Translations under genes and position numbers: made by a program
Shown here: positions 34,101 through 45,816 of the stretch, piece after piece
How positions within the stretch are numbered: position 1 is the stretch's first letter
Layout of the letters: every line of letters begins with the position of its first letter
The notes under the pieces: model-generated
What the model was told of the DNA's origin: nothing
The model's database searches: none
The model's input: the letters and a program-made list of their open reading frames with translations, nothing else
Assembly (NCBI GenBank): GCA_022036555.1
Contig: CM039129.1
Location: 41,009,827-41,073,826, forward strand
DNA length: 64,000 nucleotides
Direction: 5' to 3'
DNA from: Microstegium vimineum
Lineage: Eukaryota > Streptophyta > Magnoliopsida > Poales > Poaceae

Positions 34101-35120
34101 CAGGGCTCCACTTGTTTTACTACTTCAGGTGAGATTAGTTCATCCCCGTCTCCTCCGATATGATTCCATTGTTGTTGTTTCGCCAAAGATTCCGTCCTCA
34201 TTCCTCAAACCATGCATCATCATGTAGTACAAAAAGCACATGGATCGATTCACTTGCATCGATCTCCCCTCTACTCACACTCACATATCCTGATTCTCCA
34301 TGCTGCATTTAATTTCCCGAGCGAGATTCGAACGGATTTGATGGGTTCCTGTCGTCTCCAACCTTCTGCTTTGCATTGGGGATCGATCCATCGAGTTCTT
34401 CCTTGGATACAATGCTGCCATTCAGCTACCATTCCGCTCTGAATGCTTCCTAGCTCGGTTAATTTCTTGGTTGCGTGCGTGCGCTACTTTTTTTTTCTTT
34501 CTCTCCCCCTTACCTGTTTTTACTGCAAGTTCTCACTGATTTTACTCGTGTACGGTTCAGATTTGGTGCTGCTGGTTAGTTATTTAGTACGGTATATAAC
34601 AACAAGAGTGAGTAGTAGTTAGCGTTGTCACTCAGTCAAGGCCTTCATAATTTGCCCCCAACAACTCTGCCAAGACTCTCTTCATCAGTTTACCAGATTT
34701 GGCGATAAGAGATGTTCCTATATTTATTGGAGGAAGGAGAGCGCCGAATCTTCCTCTTTTTTTGCACGCTTTTTCTGCCTAGTGGTCACTGTAAAGATAA
34801 ACAGCTGGAAAAGGGCCGGCACCGTGAATTTATTCAAGAACAACATCCTCTCTGTGTGTGTCCATTATTTTTTTATCCCGGACGGACTCCTGTTGCTTTC
34901 AGTAGATTCCTTTCACAAAAGCTCCTGCCTTTTCCCTGATTGGTATTGGAATCACAATTTCTTATCAACAATTTTAGTTTCTCCAAAGGATTTGTTGCTT
35001 GAAATCCTCAGTTCCCTTGCCATGCTAGCACGATTTCCTTTCCAAAAAGAATCAAATCAGTCCGTTACTCTGTTTGCTGGTAGATTAGGGGCGTAAAGGC
35101 TGAACCTTTTTCTCCGGCAA
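31178..35120. other. Intergenic: uL14m leader/promoter and TCP upstream region
   Basis: 31,178-31,850 is GC-rich and holds the inferred leader exon and promoter of the uL14m gene. 31,900-33,700 is AT-rich without a recognised gene; gggcacctacaatagagaca at 32,967 resembles a MITE end. 33,880-34,130 looks like a TCP leader exon (Pro/CT-rich, ending CAG/GTGAGATT at about 34,128). A leader intron would run to an acceptor shortly before 35,100. These leader calls are inferred from splice motifs only. Confidence 0.4.
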
Positions 35121-36104
35121 ATGAGCAGGGAAGGCGGCGGCCGCGCATCGTCGTCGTCGCCAGCTGGGGATGAGCGCGGGCGCGGCGGCATGGAGGAGGT
35201 AGCAGCAGTAGCAGGCATGGAGCGCGGCGCCTGCAAGCGCCCGCGCGGGGCGGTCGACGGCGGGTCGGCGGCCGCGTGGCGGACGTGCCGGGTGGCGCGC
35301 GCGGCGGCCGGCGGCAAGGACCGGCACAGCAAGGTGGTGACGGCGCGGGGGCTGCGTGACCGCCGCGTCCGCCTCTCCGTGCCCACGGCTATCCAGTTCT
35401 ACGACATCCAGGACCGCCTCGGCGTCGACCAGCCTAGCAAGGCCATCGAGTGGCTCATCCGCGCCGCCGCCAACGCCATCGATGGCCTCCCGTCGCTCGA
35501 CTGCTCCTCCTTCGCCCTCCTCCCTCCTCCCGCCGCCGCTGCGTCTCCGACGCCCGGCGCGGGCGCGGGCGCTGGTGCTGGCGACGACGCCGAGGTCAGC
35601 ACCTCCGATACCACCAGCAAGAGCTCCTCCGTGCTGTCGCTCGCCAACGCCCCGCCTGACAACAACTCCTCCGCCACCGCCGCTCACGCCTACAACGGCG
35701 GCGCGTTCGCCGAGTTCCTGCACTACTCCGCCAACGACAGAAAGCCAGTAGTGGAGCGGCAGCCGACGCTCGCCTACTACGCCGCGCCGCCGGCCTTGTC
35801 CTTCGACGCGGAGATGCCGCCCCACCTCTCCTTCCTCCACGAGCAGCAGCCTCACCCTCACTCCACAGTCGCCTTCGACCGGGGCACACTCCAGTCCAAT
35901 GCCGCCGTCGCCGCGCCGCTGTGGCTGGCGTCTCAGCAAGCGTGCCTGCTGCAGAGGTTCGCTGCCGCTTCTCCGGCTGATGCCGCCACTGGACTGCCGT
36001 TCTTTCTTGGAGGCGGCGGTGCTGCTGCTCCTCCGGTGGTGGTGCCAGACAATTCGGAGCCGAGGCTGCAGCTCTGGGACTTCAAGCAGGAAAGGAAGAC
36101 CTGA
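35121..36104 (+). CDS. TCP transcription factor, class II CIN type (PCF5/PCF6/PCF8-like)
   Basis: Nuclear DNA-binding regulator of cell proliferation and leaf or organ growth. Single exon, 327 residues. The TCP basic helix-loop-helix domain spans residues about 57-118: GGKDRHSKVVTARGLRDRRVRLS (basic region, class II arrangement), then helix I TAIQFYDIQDRLG and helix II PSKAIEWLIRAAANAI. No arginine-rich R domain was seen, placing it with CIN-type and not CYC/TB1 factors. The rest is Ala/Pro/Ser-rich with DRGTLQSN at about residues 252-259, the peptide encoded by the miR319 site in this clade. ATG 35,121 is the first in frame; a second Met at residue 24 is possible. CIN genes promote the exit from proliferation and are repressed by miR319. 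Confidence 0.93.
   Translation: MSREGGGRASSSSPAGDERGRGGMEEVAAVAGMERGACKRPRGAVDGGSAAAWRTCRVARAAAGGKDRHSKVVTARGLRDRRVRLSVPTAIQFYDIQDRLGVDQPSKAIEWLIRAAANAIDGLPSLDCSSFALLPPPAAAASPTPGAGAGAGAGDDAEVSTSDTTSKSSSVLSLANAPPDNNSSATAAHAYNGGAFAEFLHYSANDRKPVVERQPTLAYYAAPPALSFDAEMPPHLSFLHEQQPHPHSTVAFDRGTLQSNAAVAAPLWLASQQACLLQRFAAASPADAATGLPFFLGGGGAAAPPVVVPDNSEPRLQLWDFKQERKT
35879..35899 (+). promoter_or_regulatory. Probable miR319 target site in the TCP coding region
   Basis: The 21 bases end ccagtccaa and encode RGTLQSN, the position targeted in CIN-type TCP mRNAs. By eye 15 of 21 positions match the complement of canonical miR319, with the 3' seven bases (cagtccaa region) perfect and mismatches towards the other end, as in several accepted grass targets. 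Confidence 0.6.
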
Positions 36105-37804
36105 AAAGTGGCACCCAGAGCTTGGCGTTTCAGATGACTATTTCTTGGAGGTGAGAGTTTGATTTCCTCCACAAATCTGAATTATTTCCTTCTGAGCAGC
36201 ATTAGCTTTTCCTTTTAGAGAACTAGCAAAAGTAAAACAGCTCCCGAATATGACAAAATGGAAGAAGCTGCAACAGATTCGAAAACAACTAGTTGAAAAT
36301 TAAATTTGTGATCAATAAAGTGACTCTGAGGTTTTAGGATAGTTTCTGGACTAGTAGATGTATTGAATTTAAAATCTTGCAGCAATACTATATATTCGTG
36401 GTCAGAGATGAAATCCAACAGTGACTTCACAAACACGACTTGGTAGTTAATTATGGGTGGAAACTAAAATAATTCACTTGCTTGGTTAGATCTAAATAAT
36501 TTGTAAAACATGATGATTCATCATTCAGATCAATATGAGTTGGATGATCTTCTCAGTCGTTGTCGATCGCTTCGAGCAATGCACTAAGGTGTATCTATTC
36601 ATTCAGCATTCATCAATTGTTTTTAGCGGTATTATATAACATGTTATAATTAAGATCCTGGTTTTCAGTTCATAAGTTCTTTTTCTTACTGTTATTCTAA
36701 GCTTATATTCATTAATTTGGAACTGTATTGCAAAAAAGTCATGGGGTAGTTGTAGCTGAATACATTTGAGGAACAGAAATGACCTTTTTAGAACATATAA
36801 GCAGTTCAGCAGTGTCACTGTGTCAGTAGATTGTTTTTTCATGAATAACGTACCTACTTGGAAGCTTGGGATACAAAGTGTCGTCCCAAGCAAGTAGTAT
36901 GCATGAGGCTTAAAAAATTAGCCTATCTTAGTGTAAAGAAGTTCCTTCTAAAGTATATGTACAGAAATAAATTCAGTGAATTCTGATACATATTCTCCAG
37001 TCTGCATTAGTAACCATACGCGTAGGCAATTTATTTCATAATAAGGAGAAAAAATGAGTTTGTGATTCGAAACAAAGACTAAGAAGGAATAATAAAACAA
37101 AGAACCTAAAGGAAGGTAACAGAAACAAAAGCCTAAATCGGAGCTAAAGTGATGACCAGCTACTCCTAATAAGAGAGACACTACACCTAGAGCCTTAGAA
37201 GCTAGGTGGGTTGTCGTTGGCTACTAGTAGCTATTAACCTGGGCTCAACTAAGCAAGAGATCCAAAATGTAGTACACAGCGACTATCCACCTAGCAGTTC
37301 TTTGCCCAACAACAGTTACAATCTAGTACACAACTTGATCACATTACCATTTCTGCACTAATGCAATATCAGTTACTGAAACCATCTTTAGCTACAATGC
37401 TATATATTGACATATGCATCGTCACTGATACCTGATGACATTTTATCAAAATCTTGCCTGACATTAATAATTATCTGTGCAGACTTCACTTGCTATCTCT
37501 CGTTCCTTCCACTGACTTCCTGGCCAACCTCATTTACTGACGAATTTGTTGTTTTCGTTTCATAATACAGAGTAGACTGCAACTGTGGCTGCGACGAAGA
37601 CCTGAAGAAACCAACGCATCAACCGCGTCTTTCATTCGCCACTCAACATTTGTCACTAGCTTCCGGGCTTGTCCGTGACATCTGCTGCGATGAGAAACCA
37701 ACTTTTTTTTTTTTTTTTGCTTTCTTCATGGGTTTTTGTACTCTGGTAATCTCACTCGGACAAAACATGAAGGTTGACTTTGGTTGGCTGATTGATTGTC
37801 ACAC

Positions 37805-38110
37805 GAATCTTCTGACTGTCAGTGACTCGGTACTGAAAGTCGTGCGTGCACCAAACTGAAGCCATGCCTTGGTATTTGCATATGAGGATTCATTCTTAGC
37901 AAGTTAGCATATCTAATTCAAACTAGATAGAACTATATAAAATGTTGATAGCAATTCAGAATCTAAACTAGAACTACAGCATTCTTTTCTGCCTTAACAT
38001 CACCTAAGTGAACCTCAACTCTGAATATCTGATGAACTTCTGTTGAATGTGCACCGAACCTCTGAAATCTGAAGTCCGGACGACGAACTCGTGTCTGCAC
38101 ACTTGCCTGC
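37805..38110 (+). repeat. Direct repeat, copy A (about 306 bp)
   Basis: Starts gaatcttctgactgtcagtg and ends cacacttgcctgc. It is about 90 percent like copy B at 39,749-40,044, 1944 bp downstream in the same orientation, with small indels. No LTR hallmarks (TG...CA ends, primer site) were found. Confidence 0.85.
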
Positions 38111-38751
38111 ATGCAATATGTATGAGAAACCAACGAGTTGCAGACTAGTAGTAGAGGTTTGTGATCAGAAGAACAATTTGGTTGTAGCCAAAGAATTGTG
38201 AGCCGATATAATCATTACGTCTCCGCGGCACTGCGGTTCATTGGAACAACTCAAAAAAGTTTGGATTTCCTTTGATCCTTTCCCTTGGGTGGCGTACACA
38301 CTCCCAACCTTTGTCCAACACGGTTTCATTATCCGATTCTCTAGTTCAAATTTCGTTCAAATTTAGTGGGGTTTTAATGTTTTTGTTTTCCTCTTATGTT
38401 TTGTTTAATCTTTATTAACTTATTTTTTTATAGGAATGTTTAATCTTTTATTAACTTATTTTTGTGCTTCCTTTTTATCTTTCAAAGTTTTTGTGTCCCC
38501 CTTATATTTATTTTTCTATAATATGAAAAAATAAAATAATCATACCAAAATAAATAAGAAAAAAATAGAAATATAAAATAAATAATAGTATGCTATGAAT
38601 ACATATAAATAAAATATGAGACGATGTATTATAAAGAATATATATAATAAAAAATATAATGCATTTTACATATTTTTACTCAATGGTGATTGTTTATTTG
38701 GCGTGTTATGTTAGATGTATTGGTTAATTGAAGGGGTATGGACAACTAGTT

Positions 38752-38932
38752 ACAAAGTTTAGGAACCAAAAATGCAATCTGAAAGTTTATTGATCTTGAT
38801 GACACATCACTAAAAGTTAATGAACTAAAAAATACAGTTTAAAAGTTGATGGATCCTGATGACACACAATCAAAAGTTAATGAATCTAAAAATATAATTT
38901 AAAAGTTGATGGGACACACATACACCACCAAA
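38752..38932 (+). repeat. About 60-bp tandem array, three diverged copies
   Basis: The unit contains aaagttaatgaa, a variable AT stretch, and aaaagttgatgg followed by tcctgatgacacac. Copies begin near 38,752, 38,813 and 38,873 and become more alike towards the 3' side. Confidence 0.7.
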
Positions 38933-39748
38933 AGTTAATAAATTTATGATGCTTAACTCATATTTATAATACATAATAATTAATATTATTAGATAGATTG
39001 TTAAATATAATTTTATATAATAAATTTATTAAAAATATAAATAGTGCACATATTTTTTATAAATCTAAGTTAATTAAAGTTAGAAAATTTGATCGACCCG
39101 ATTAGCCTAATGGCTTCTACAGTACTATAATACGGAGTACTACTTTTTTTTTTCCCTCTTCCTTATTTATTATTTATTTGGACACTGCGGATCCGGCGGC
39201 TCGCGAGCACCAATAGCAGCTTCTTCTCCGTCGTCCCACCGCTCCCGCTCGGACTACCACCACAGCACCACACCTCCCGTCGCGCCGCCGAGTAACGGCG
39301 CGCAGCCGCCTCTCCCGCCCTGCCACCCGCGCCGTCTCGCCTCTCATCGCCGCCCCGCCTCCCTCCGTCGTTCCAGGCCGCCTGGGCTTCTTCTCCGTCG
39401 CCGGCTACGCGCGTGAGGAGGGTGGAGGAGCCCGCAGGGCGTGGATTCAGGGGCAACGGCGTCCATACCGCGTGAGAAGGGACAAGGAGCCGGTGAGATC
39501 TATTTTTTTTTTCCAGCTCCTTCCGTCCCCTCCTCCTCCCCACCCACCCGCGTTCGGCAGGCAGGCGACGGCCGCGGGGCAGTCCCAGACTCGGCGTCGT
39601 CGTGAGCGGCTCCCCCTTCCGCCTCTCGCCAGTCGCCTCCCGCCCTCGTGAAGGCGGGAGCCAGCAGCCGCTGCTCCACCAAAGCGAAGCGTTGCCTGTC
39701 CGCTTAGGGATTCAGCGCGCTGAAGCGTGCACTTAGTGCCGCTTTTTG

Positions 39749-40044
39749 GAATCTTCTGACTGTCAGTGACTCGGTACTGAAACTCGTGCGTGCACCAAAC
39801 GGAAACCATGGTGTTTGCATATGAGGATTAATTCTTAGCAAGTTAGCATCTCTAGTTCAAACTAGGTAGAACTATATAAAACGTTGATAGCAATTCAGAA
39901 TCGAAACTAGAACTCCAGCATTCTTTTCTGCCTTAACATCACTTAAGTGAACCTCACTCTTAATATCTGAGGAACTTCTGAATGTGCACTGAACCTCTGA
40001 AATCTGAAGTCCGGCCAACGAAGTCATGCCTGCACACCTGCCTG
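39749..40044 (+). repeat. Direct repeat, copy B (about 296 bp)
   Basis: Partner of 37,805-38,110. It begins exactly at the 3' edge of the GC-rich block (39,180-39,748) and lies just upstream of PEX2. Confidence 0.85.
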
Positions 40045-40401
40045 CTACTAGTCCATATTTAGTCCTCCTAGTTAGCATCTGAATGTCCAATGTAACACAG
40101 AGTAAACTTTAGGAATGGATCAATAATCTTCGTTCGTTGCTCCAAATGTCCAGATAAAGGCAACAACAGTTGGTGGAGCAGAGGTGTTGATAGGGCAGCG
40201 ACGGCTGGGCGAGCGTCGTGATCTATTGCCAGGCTTCGCCGGCGACGAGCATCCACAAGTACAGGTACGCCCGCTCTTGCCCTCCTCTCCACTCGTACTG
40301 TAGTTAGCCATCATTTCTATTCACAGCAGACCCAATTATTATCTATAGTAAGAGAAATTTCGATTTTTTTCTTTTCCGAAAAAGGGATCCGCCCCTGTGC
40401 C

Positions 40402-43400
40402 ATGCCGCTGGTCGAGTCAGCCGCTGCCTTGGAGGGACCGCCGCCGCCGCCGGACGCATGGGTAGTCGAGTTCCGCAATTTGCTCCCACAGTGGGAGTCG
40501 CTACGCGATTCCTCCCAGGTACATGCCCCTGTTTTTTCTCATGCGTTTTTAGGTTCATTTCGTAATTTTGCTGTATGGCACCTTGCGATGCCGCATATTG
40601 AGATGTGGAGTGTTAGAGACTTGAAACCCTTCACACACATATGAAATTTTAGTTTCTCCGAGGGCGAACTCATATAATTTCACGACCCTAATCGTTGCTA
40701 GTTTTCTTGTTCTGGCCTCTGGGTTATGGTTTTGCTTATCAAGCACTACAGATATGAAAGTTTGGGATGATCTTGACATCTTGGAATTGGAAGCATATCT
40801 AAAGTTTTAGGTGATCTTGACATCTTGGAATTGGAAGCATATATAGTGGTCACGATTGATGCAGTTTTTTTTTTCCATTTCACTAATATAGAAAGCTTAG
40901 TGTTTCTTAAACAAAAGATAGGTTTTGTAATCTGTATATTGGAACGGGCATGGTACTTGCAGGCACATAGTAGCACGGTTAAAGTGTGGAATGTAATGTC
41001 GTTTTTCTCATGCAGGTTATTATCCCGATTTCAATATCTAGGGTGAACCAGTTTGATGCTGCAAGGCTAGATGTTGAGATGTCTGCCATGCTGAAAGAGC
41101 AGCTAGTCAAAGTGTTCTCCTTGATGAAGGTTTTTTTTTTAACTCTGCTGATTTTGGTGTTGCTTGAGGCTTGCACACTGCTAGTTATTGCCATCAGTTT
41201 TGATGCCTTTTCTTCATATCAGCCAGGACTTTTGTTCCAATATGAGCCTGAACTTGATGCTTTCCTCGAGTTCCTCATCTGGAGGTTCTCAATTTGGGTT
41301 GACAAGCCAACCCCAGGGAATGCACTGATGAACCTGAGGTATAGAGATGAGCGGGCAGCACCCATCACTGTAAAAGAAGGTATTTCTATTAAAGTTTTAT
41401 CTCAACTTTTGTAATATTTTGTCTGACTAAATATTAGTTTATCCTTGTACCTGTCATGCTGGTTGTACTGTCTTCCTGAACACTTTGAAACAAAGAACAT
41501 CATGTTGTGCTACTTTGCTTGCATGCTTTGGTCGAGGCCCCCAGTATGTTAAAGTTGGCTGATCCTTGCGTGCAGAGGCTTCATTTACAACTATGCTAAT
41601 CACCTTCCCTTTTTTTAGTGAAAAAAGATTTAGTGACTTTTTTTTGCAATTTATTCAAGTGAAAATTTTCAAATGACCACAGATTCGAAGTTGGAAAGCA
41701 TGCTCCCAAGAAATCTTAGGATAAAAAACATAACTATTGTAATTTACTAAATTGATTTTGTTTGAAAATACTAAAGTCATTTCCATGTTCTTCTTTCACC
41801 TTGAAATTTATTTTGATTTAGGGTGCTATTGTACTTGTCTTGATAATCTTAAGCTTTTTCATGATATCCTCACCTCATGGCATGTTCACTATGAATTTTG
41901 TGCCTTATTGAGTAGAATGGTGTACACATATGATCCTATCATTGCTTGTAGAAATATCTAATATGAATGCACAGTAGAGTGAAATGTTGAATTAGGGTCA
42001 TCTTGTCTGGTGGAATCACTTTCAGATATTTTGATTATTGTTTATTTGTTTTCCCTGAACAACATTGCTTAAGGTCATTTTCTTGATTATATGAGGGAAA
42101 TAGGGAAATATGACTATTGGATGGCATAATTTGTTAAACCATCCAGCATCTCCTAGTCTCTTGTGTGTTTTCCTGACAGACCTGGGATTTCTCTAGTTGA
42201 TGGTGTCGCTCTGAGAGGTAGGACCGACAAGCAGGACTGAAAAGGCCTGCTCATCATTGTTGTTTCTTGGGAGATTCTTGCTGTGTGTCCTTGTAATACC
42301 AAATTACAGCTTGGTTGTACCTTGCCTTTTCACATTGCATGCCATAGGCATTAGGCAATCTCTTTTTCTTTGTAAACACAAAAGTTGAAGTCCCTCAGCA
42401 AATGAACTGAACCAAACCAACGTCATGTTCAAAATTATCTCATCTGTAACCTTCCTAAGAGTTTATTCCATACCGGTTTGTGTTATTTGCTACTGATATG
42501 TAGATGAGTATTATCTGAGCAACATCTAATGGATTCCATTTTCTTTTCAGTTAGAACAGGTTTGGAAGGACCTGGGCTTTCTGTTTCTCAAAAGATCTTT
42601 TATTGTATTAGTTTTGTTGGTGGCCAATATATATGGTCACGATTACAGTCTTTTTCTGCTTTCCGTCGATGGGGCGATTCTGAACAGGTGATGCTGTCAT
42701 CTTCCTGAAAAGTTACAATTCCTCTTCACTTGTATTAGCATAACTTAATTTCTACTTCATGATACAGAGACCACTGGCACGCCGTGCTTGGGGCTTAGTG
42801 CAGAATGCTGAAGTATTATACAGGGCTGCTTCATTATTTAACCTATTATTGTTTCTTCATGGTGGAAGGTATTTTCCTGTGCCTTTTTAATTATGGCCTT
42901 TCTTGTATCATGAGGATGGTAGAAATTATTCATGATTATCATGGTCGTAGCAGGTGGCGCCTAGTTTAGCAAAGTTAAGTATCTATGTAGAGATTGAACA
43001 CTGTTGGCATGTACAGCATGTACTATCCACTGATAGGAAATTGACCAATCAGTGTATTTGAATGAGCTAGATCAGCATGATCTCTGGGAAAATTGAAAGT
43101 CACTCTTTTAATAGATTATCATTCTCTACACTCTTTAATTATGATCAAGTTTGTATGACACACACATACTTTTAACCCTTGCTTATATGTTTATAAAGGT
43201 ACAAAACTATTGTAGAAAGGATTCTGAAAGCAAGACTTGTTTATGGGAGCCCCAACATGAACAGAGCTGTTAGCTTTGAGTATATGAATCGGCAGCTAGT
43301 CTGGAATGAGTTTTCGGTAAACCTCTTTCTTACAAGTCCTGTTGTTCTCTCACAAACAATTGGTAATCTAAAAAATTTCTATCTTGTTTATCGGACGATG

Positions 43401-44704
43401 TCACATAATCACATTGCATATAAAGACTTAGTTTTTACAGCTATTTGTTATTTACAAAAGTAAAGTATCAGTTGTAACATCGTCCGCTGTTCTTTATATT
43501 CACCTTATTGCAAGATGGCTAGTAAAGATGAAAATCAACAGATTTATCTCTATCATTTAAGCTAAAGCGTTATTTGGTCTGAAATTTGAACATGTTCTTG
43601 AAAAACTAGACGACACGTACAGTACTGTGAAGCAATCTTGAGCATTAGTCTTATGGCCATTGCTGATGTTGTACTCTGGAGAACTTTAGTGTCACTTAGA
43701 TGTATTTTACCTGTATTTAAATTGGTGTTTTTGCTAGTTTCTTGTTATTCAACAAAACAAAGTTTTGATGTACTGGCAGTAGATATTAGTTGAACTTGAA
43801 GTGATGCCTGACACTGTTTAACTGTTCAGGAAATGTTGCTTTTGCTTCTTCCCCTCTTAAACTCGTCCTCAGTAAGGAAGTTCCTTCTCCCCTTCTCCAA
43901 AGATAAGTCAGCAGGTTCTTCTGGCGATGAAGCAGAATGTCCTATATGTCGGTCCAGTCCTAGCATTCCTTTTATTGCTCTTCCATGTCAACACAGGTAC
44001 GCTGGTTCTTATTGTGCCCTGTTCATCGTCATGTATCTCCCTTTGTGGTATACTCCCTTCAGTAGATTCCACCCTAACATTTTGACAACAACGAAGCACA
44101 TAAGCAAATCCATGTTCTGATAGCTATTATTAGATATTTAGGATTGCTGGGTTGGTGTTTGTTACACTATCTCACTGTAGTAATCTAGCAGATAACCTTG
44201 GAAACGACTATTTGATCATTCATAGAGCAAGACATATATTAGGAAAAGCATGTGTGTGTAGTCATCTCTAAATGGTAGGAAGGATCCATCTCAGGATTTC
44301 TAGACAACTTCTATAATCATGTTTCAGTCAAATGTCTGCTTTTTCTGAAAAATATCAGAGAGTGACATAGTATGTAATTAAATAGTTTTTGCATTAGTCG
44401 TACACTTGCTAGGTGAATATGGTGTAGATGGGTTACATTTTTGTTCCTGACATATCTGATTTTGGAGCGACTTAATGTCTTGACTGTTATGTTGCTTATA
44501 GTATCTAAGCTTTGCTGTGTTGAGATTAACTTCCCTCAAGTGCCTGCCGTGTAATAGCGTTTGTACAGGCCCTAAGACAGATTCTTTGTTGTTTTCAGGT
44601 ATTGCTATTACTGCCTACGCACACGTTGTTCTGCTACAAGCTCCTATAGATGCCCACGCTGTAACGAGGTGGTGGCTGCAATTCAAAGGCAGGGGTCAGG
44701 TTAG
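40402..44704 (+). CDS. PEX2: Peroxisome biogenesis protein 2, RING-type peroxin
   Basis: Integral peroxisomal membrane E3 ubiquitin ligase that works with PEX10 and PEX12 to ubiquitinate and recycle the PEX5 import receptor. Exons: 40,402-40,518; 41,016-41,129; 41,223-41,379; 42,551-42,687; 42,768-42,868; 43,199-43,316; 43,830-43,996; 44,599-44,704. The sum is 1017 bases, 338 residues, close to Arabidopsis PEX2 (333). Seen: VNQFDAARLDVEMSAML, LEFLIWRFSIWVDKPTPGNAL, hydrophobic segments around ASLFNLLLFLHGG and EMLLLLLPLLN, and a C-terminal C3HC4 RING: CPIC, CQHRYCYYC, CPRC. The RING is split by the last intron between exons 7 and 8. All junctions follow GT-AG and keep phase. No defect seen. 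Confidence 0.96.
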
Positions 44705-44754
44705 TTTACTAGTAGTTGACCGTTAACACAAAGTCACATACAAGCAACACTTTG

Positions 44755-45005
44755 GTAAAGTACTGTAGCCTGATCCGATCCAAAAAATTTATGGTGTAAA
44801 CTACTGTAGCGTTCGTTTGTATTTTGTAATTATTGTCTAATCATGGATTAACTATGTTCAAAAGATCTGTCTTGGAAATTATATATAAACTATGCAATTA
44901 GTTATTTTTTACCTATATTTAAGACTCCATGCATTCGTCCAAACATTCGATGTGACATAGAATTTTGTAAAGTTTTGAAATTTTGAAGCGATCTAAACAA
45001 GTTAT
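44755..45005 (-). mobile_element. Common grass MITE, diverged
   Basis: The segment gtttgtattttgtaattatt, with tctaatcatggattaa, aaaagatctgtctt and gcaattagttattttt in order, matches a MITE I recognise as very frequent in grass genomes. It lies just downstream of PEX2, and the ends are only approximate. Confidence 0.6.
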
Positions 45006-45562
45006 CTGGATTCAAGAGTCCCACGGCTGTTTCGATTTTGATGCCATATCTCAGTTGTATATGTATATTGAATCTTCCCTGTCACGAAACTAACACGGAT
45101 TCACTAGGATTTCTCTACTACTCACGATATATGTTCTGTTTAATAACTCTGGTGACAAGGTAGGGAAATGGTGATATCCTCTATACGGAATTGATTTAAC
45201 GATTTGAATTATTGACGACTACAATATGTTTTTAAAGAAATTAAGAAAAAAATCAAAATTTTAAATACGACAATGATCGAAAACAGTCACAGTAGCCACA
45301 GTTTGACGACTCTGAGCATTTGAGCCTTTTCTTTTTTTCTGACGACAACAACCTCGCGTCGAGAATCTCCAATGAAATGTATTGACTGGTTTTGGGCTGG
45401 CATGTCATTTGGGCCGGACTGTGCTGAAAGCCCAGGCTGCAAGCTAATTAGTGTTAACAGCTCAAGTCTGAACCCTAAAACTTCAAGCTCACGTGTTAAC
45501 ATCGCACAATATTTTTCTACCGAATGTCAAACTTTGTAGGAGAAATAACTCGTACATACGTA

Positions 45563-45800
45563 CTTCTTCTGTTTCAATTTATAATTCATTTGACTTTTTT
45601 TATCCTAACTTTGACGACTTATCTTTTTTTAAAAAAATTATGCAAACATAGTCAAATCTAAGTCATTCACGTAGACTATTTATTAAATAAATAAGACACA
45701 CCAAAAAAATGAAATTTTGTAAAAAAAAATTAAATAAGACAAGTGGTCAAACTTAGGATTGAAAAAGTCAAATGAACTATAACTTGGAACGGATTAAGTA
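45563..45800. mobile_element. Stowaway-like MITE relic
   Basis: The left end TACTTCTTCTGTTTCAATTT and the right end (mirror of ACTTGGAACGGATTAAGTA) are degenerate Stowaway termini. Subterminal ATTCATTTGACTTTTT pairs with AAAAAGTCAAATGAACT. Confidence 0.65.
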
Positions 45801-45816
45801 TGTGTCTATAGCTAGC

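Larger units (their letters stand above)
36105..40401. other. Intergenic between TCP and PEX2
   Basis: 36,105-37,800 holds the probable 3' region of the TCP gene; a donor-like gaggtgagag occurs at 36,149. 38,400-39,130 is very AT-rich with a TE-like tail (atacggagtacta). 39,180-39,740 is GC-rich with a CT-rich sense strand and a possible mini-intron (gtgagatct...ttttccag at 39,493-39,515). It looks like a transcription start region, perhaps the PEX2 leader. The direct repeats and the 60-bp tandem array are listed separately. Confidence 0.4.

Noticed and set aside
40402..44704. Frames inside PEX2 introns (for example 41,752-41,961 and 44,517-44,726)
   Set aside because: Intronic or wrong-frame readings of PEX2 exons.
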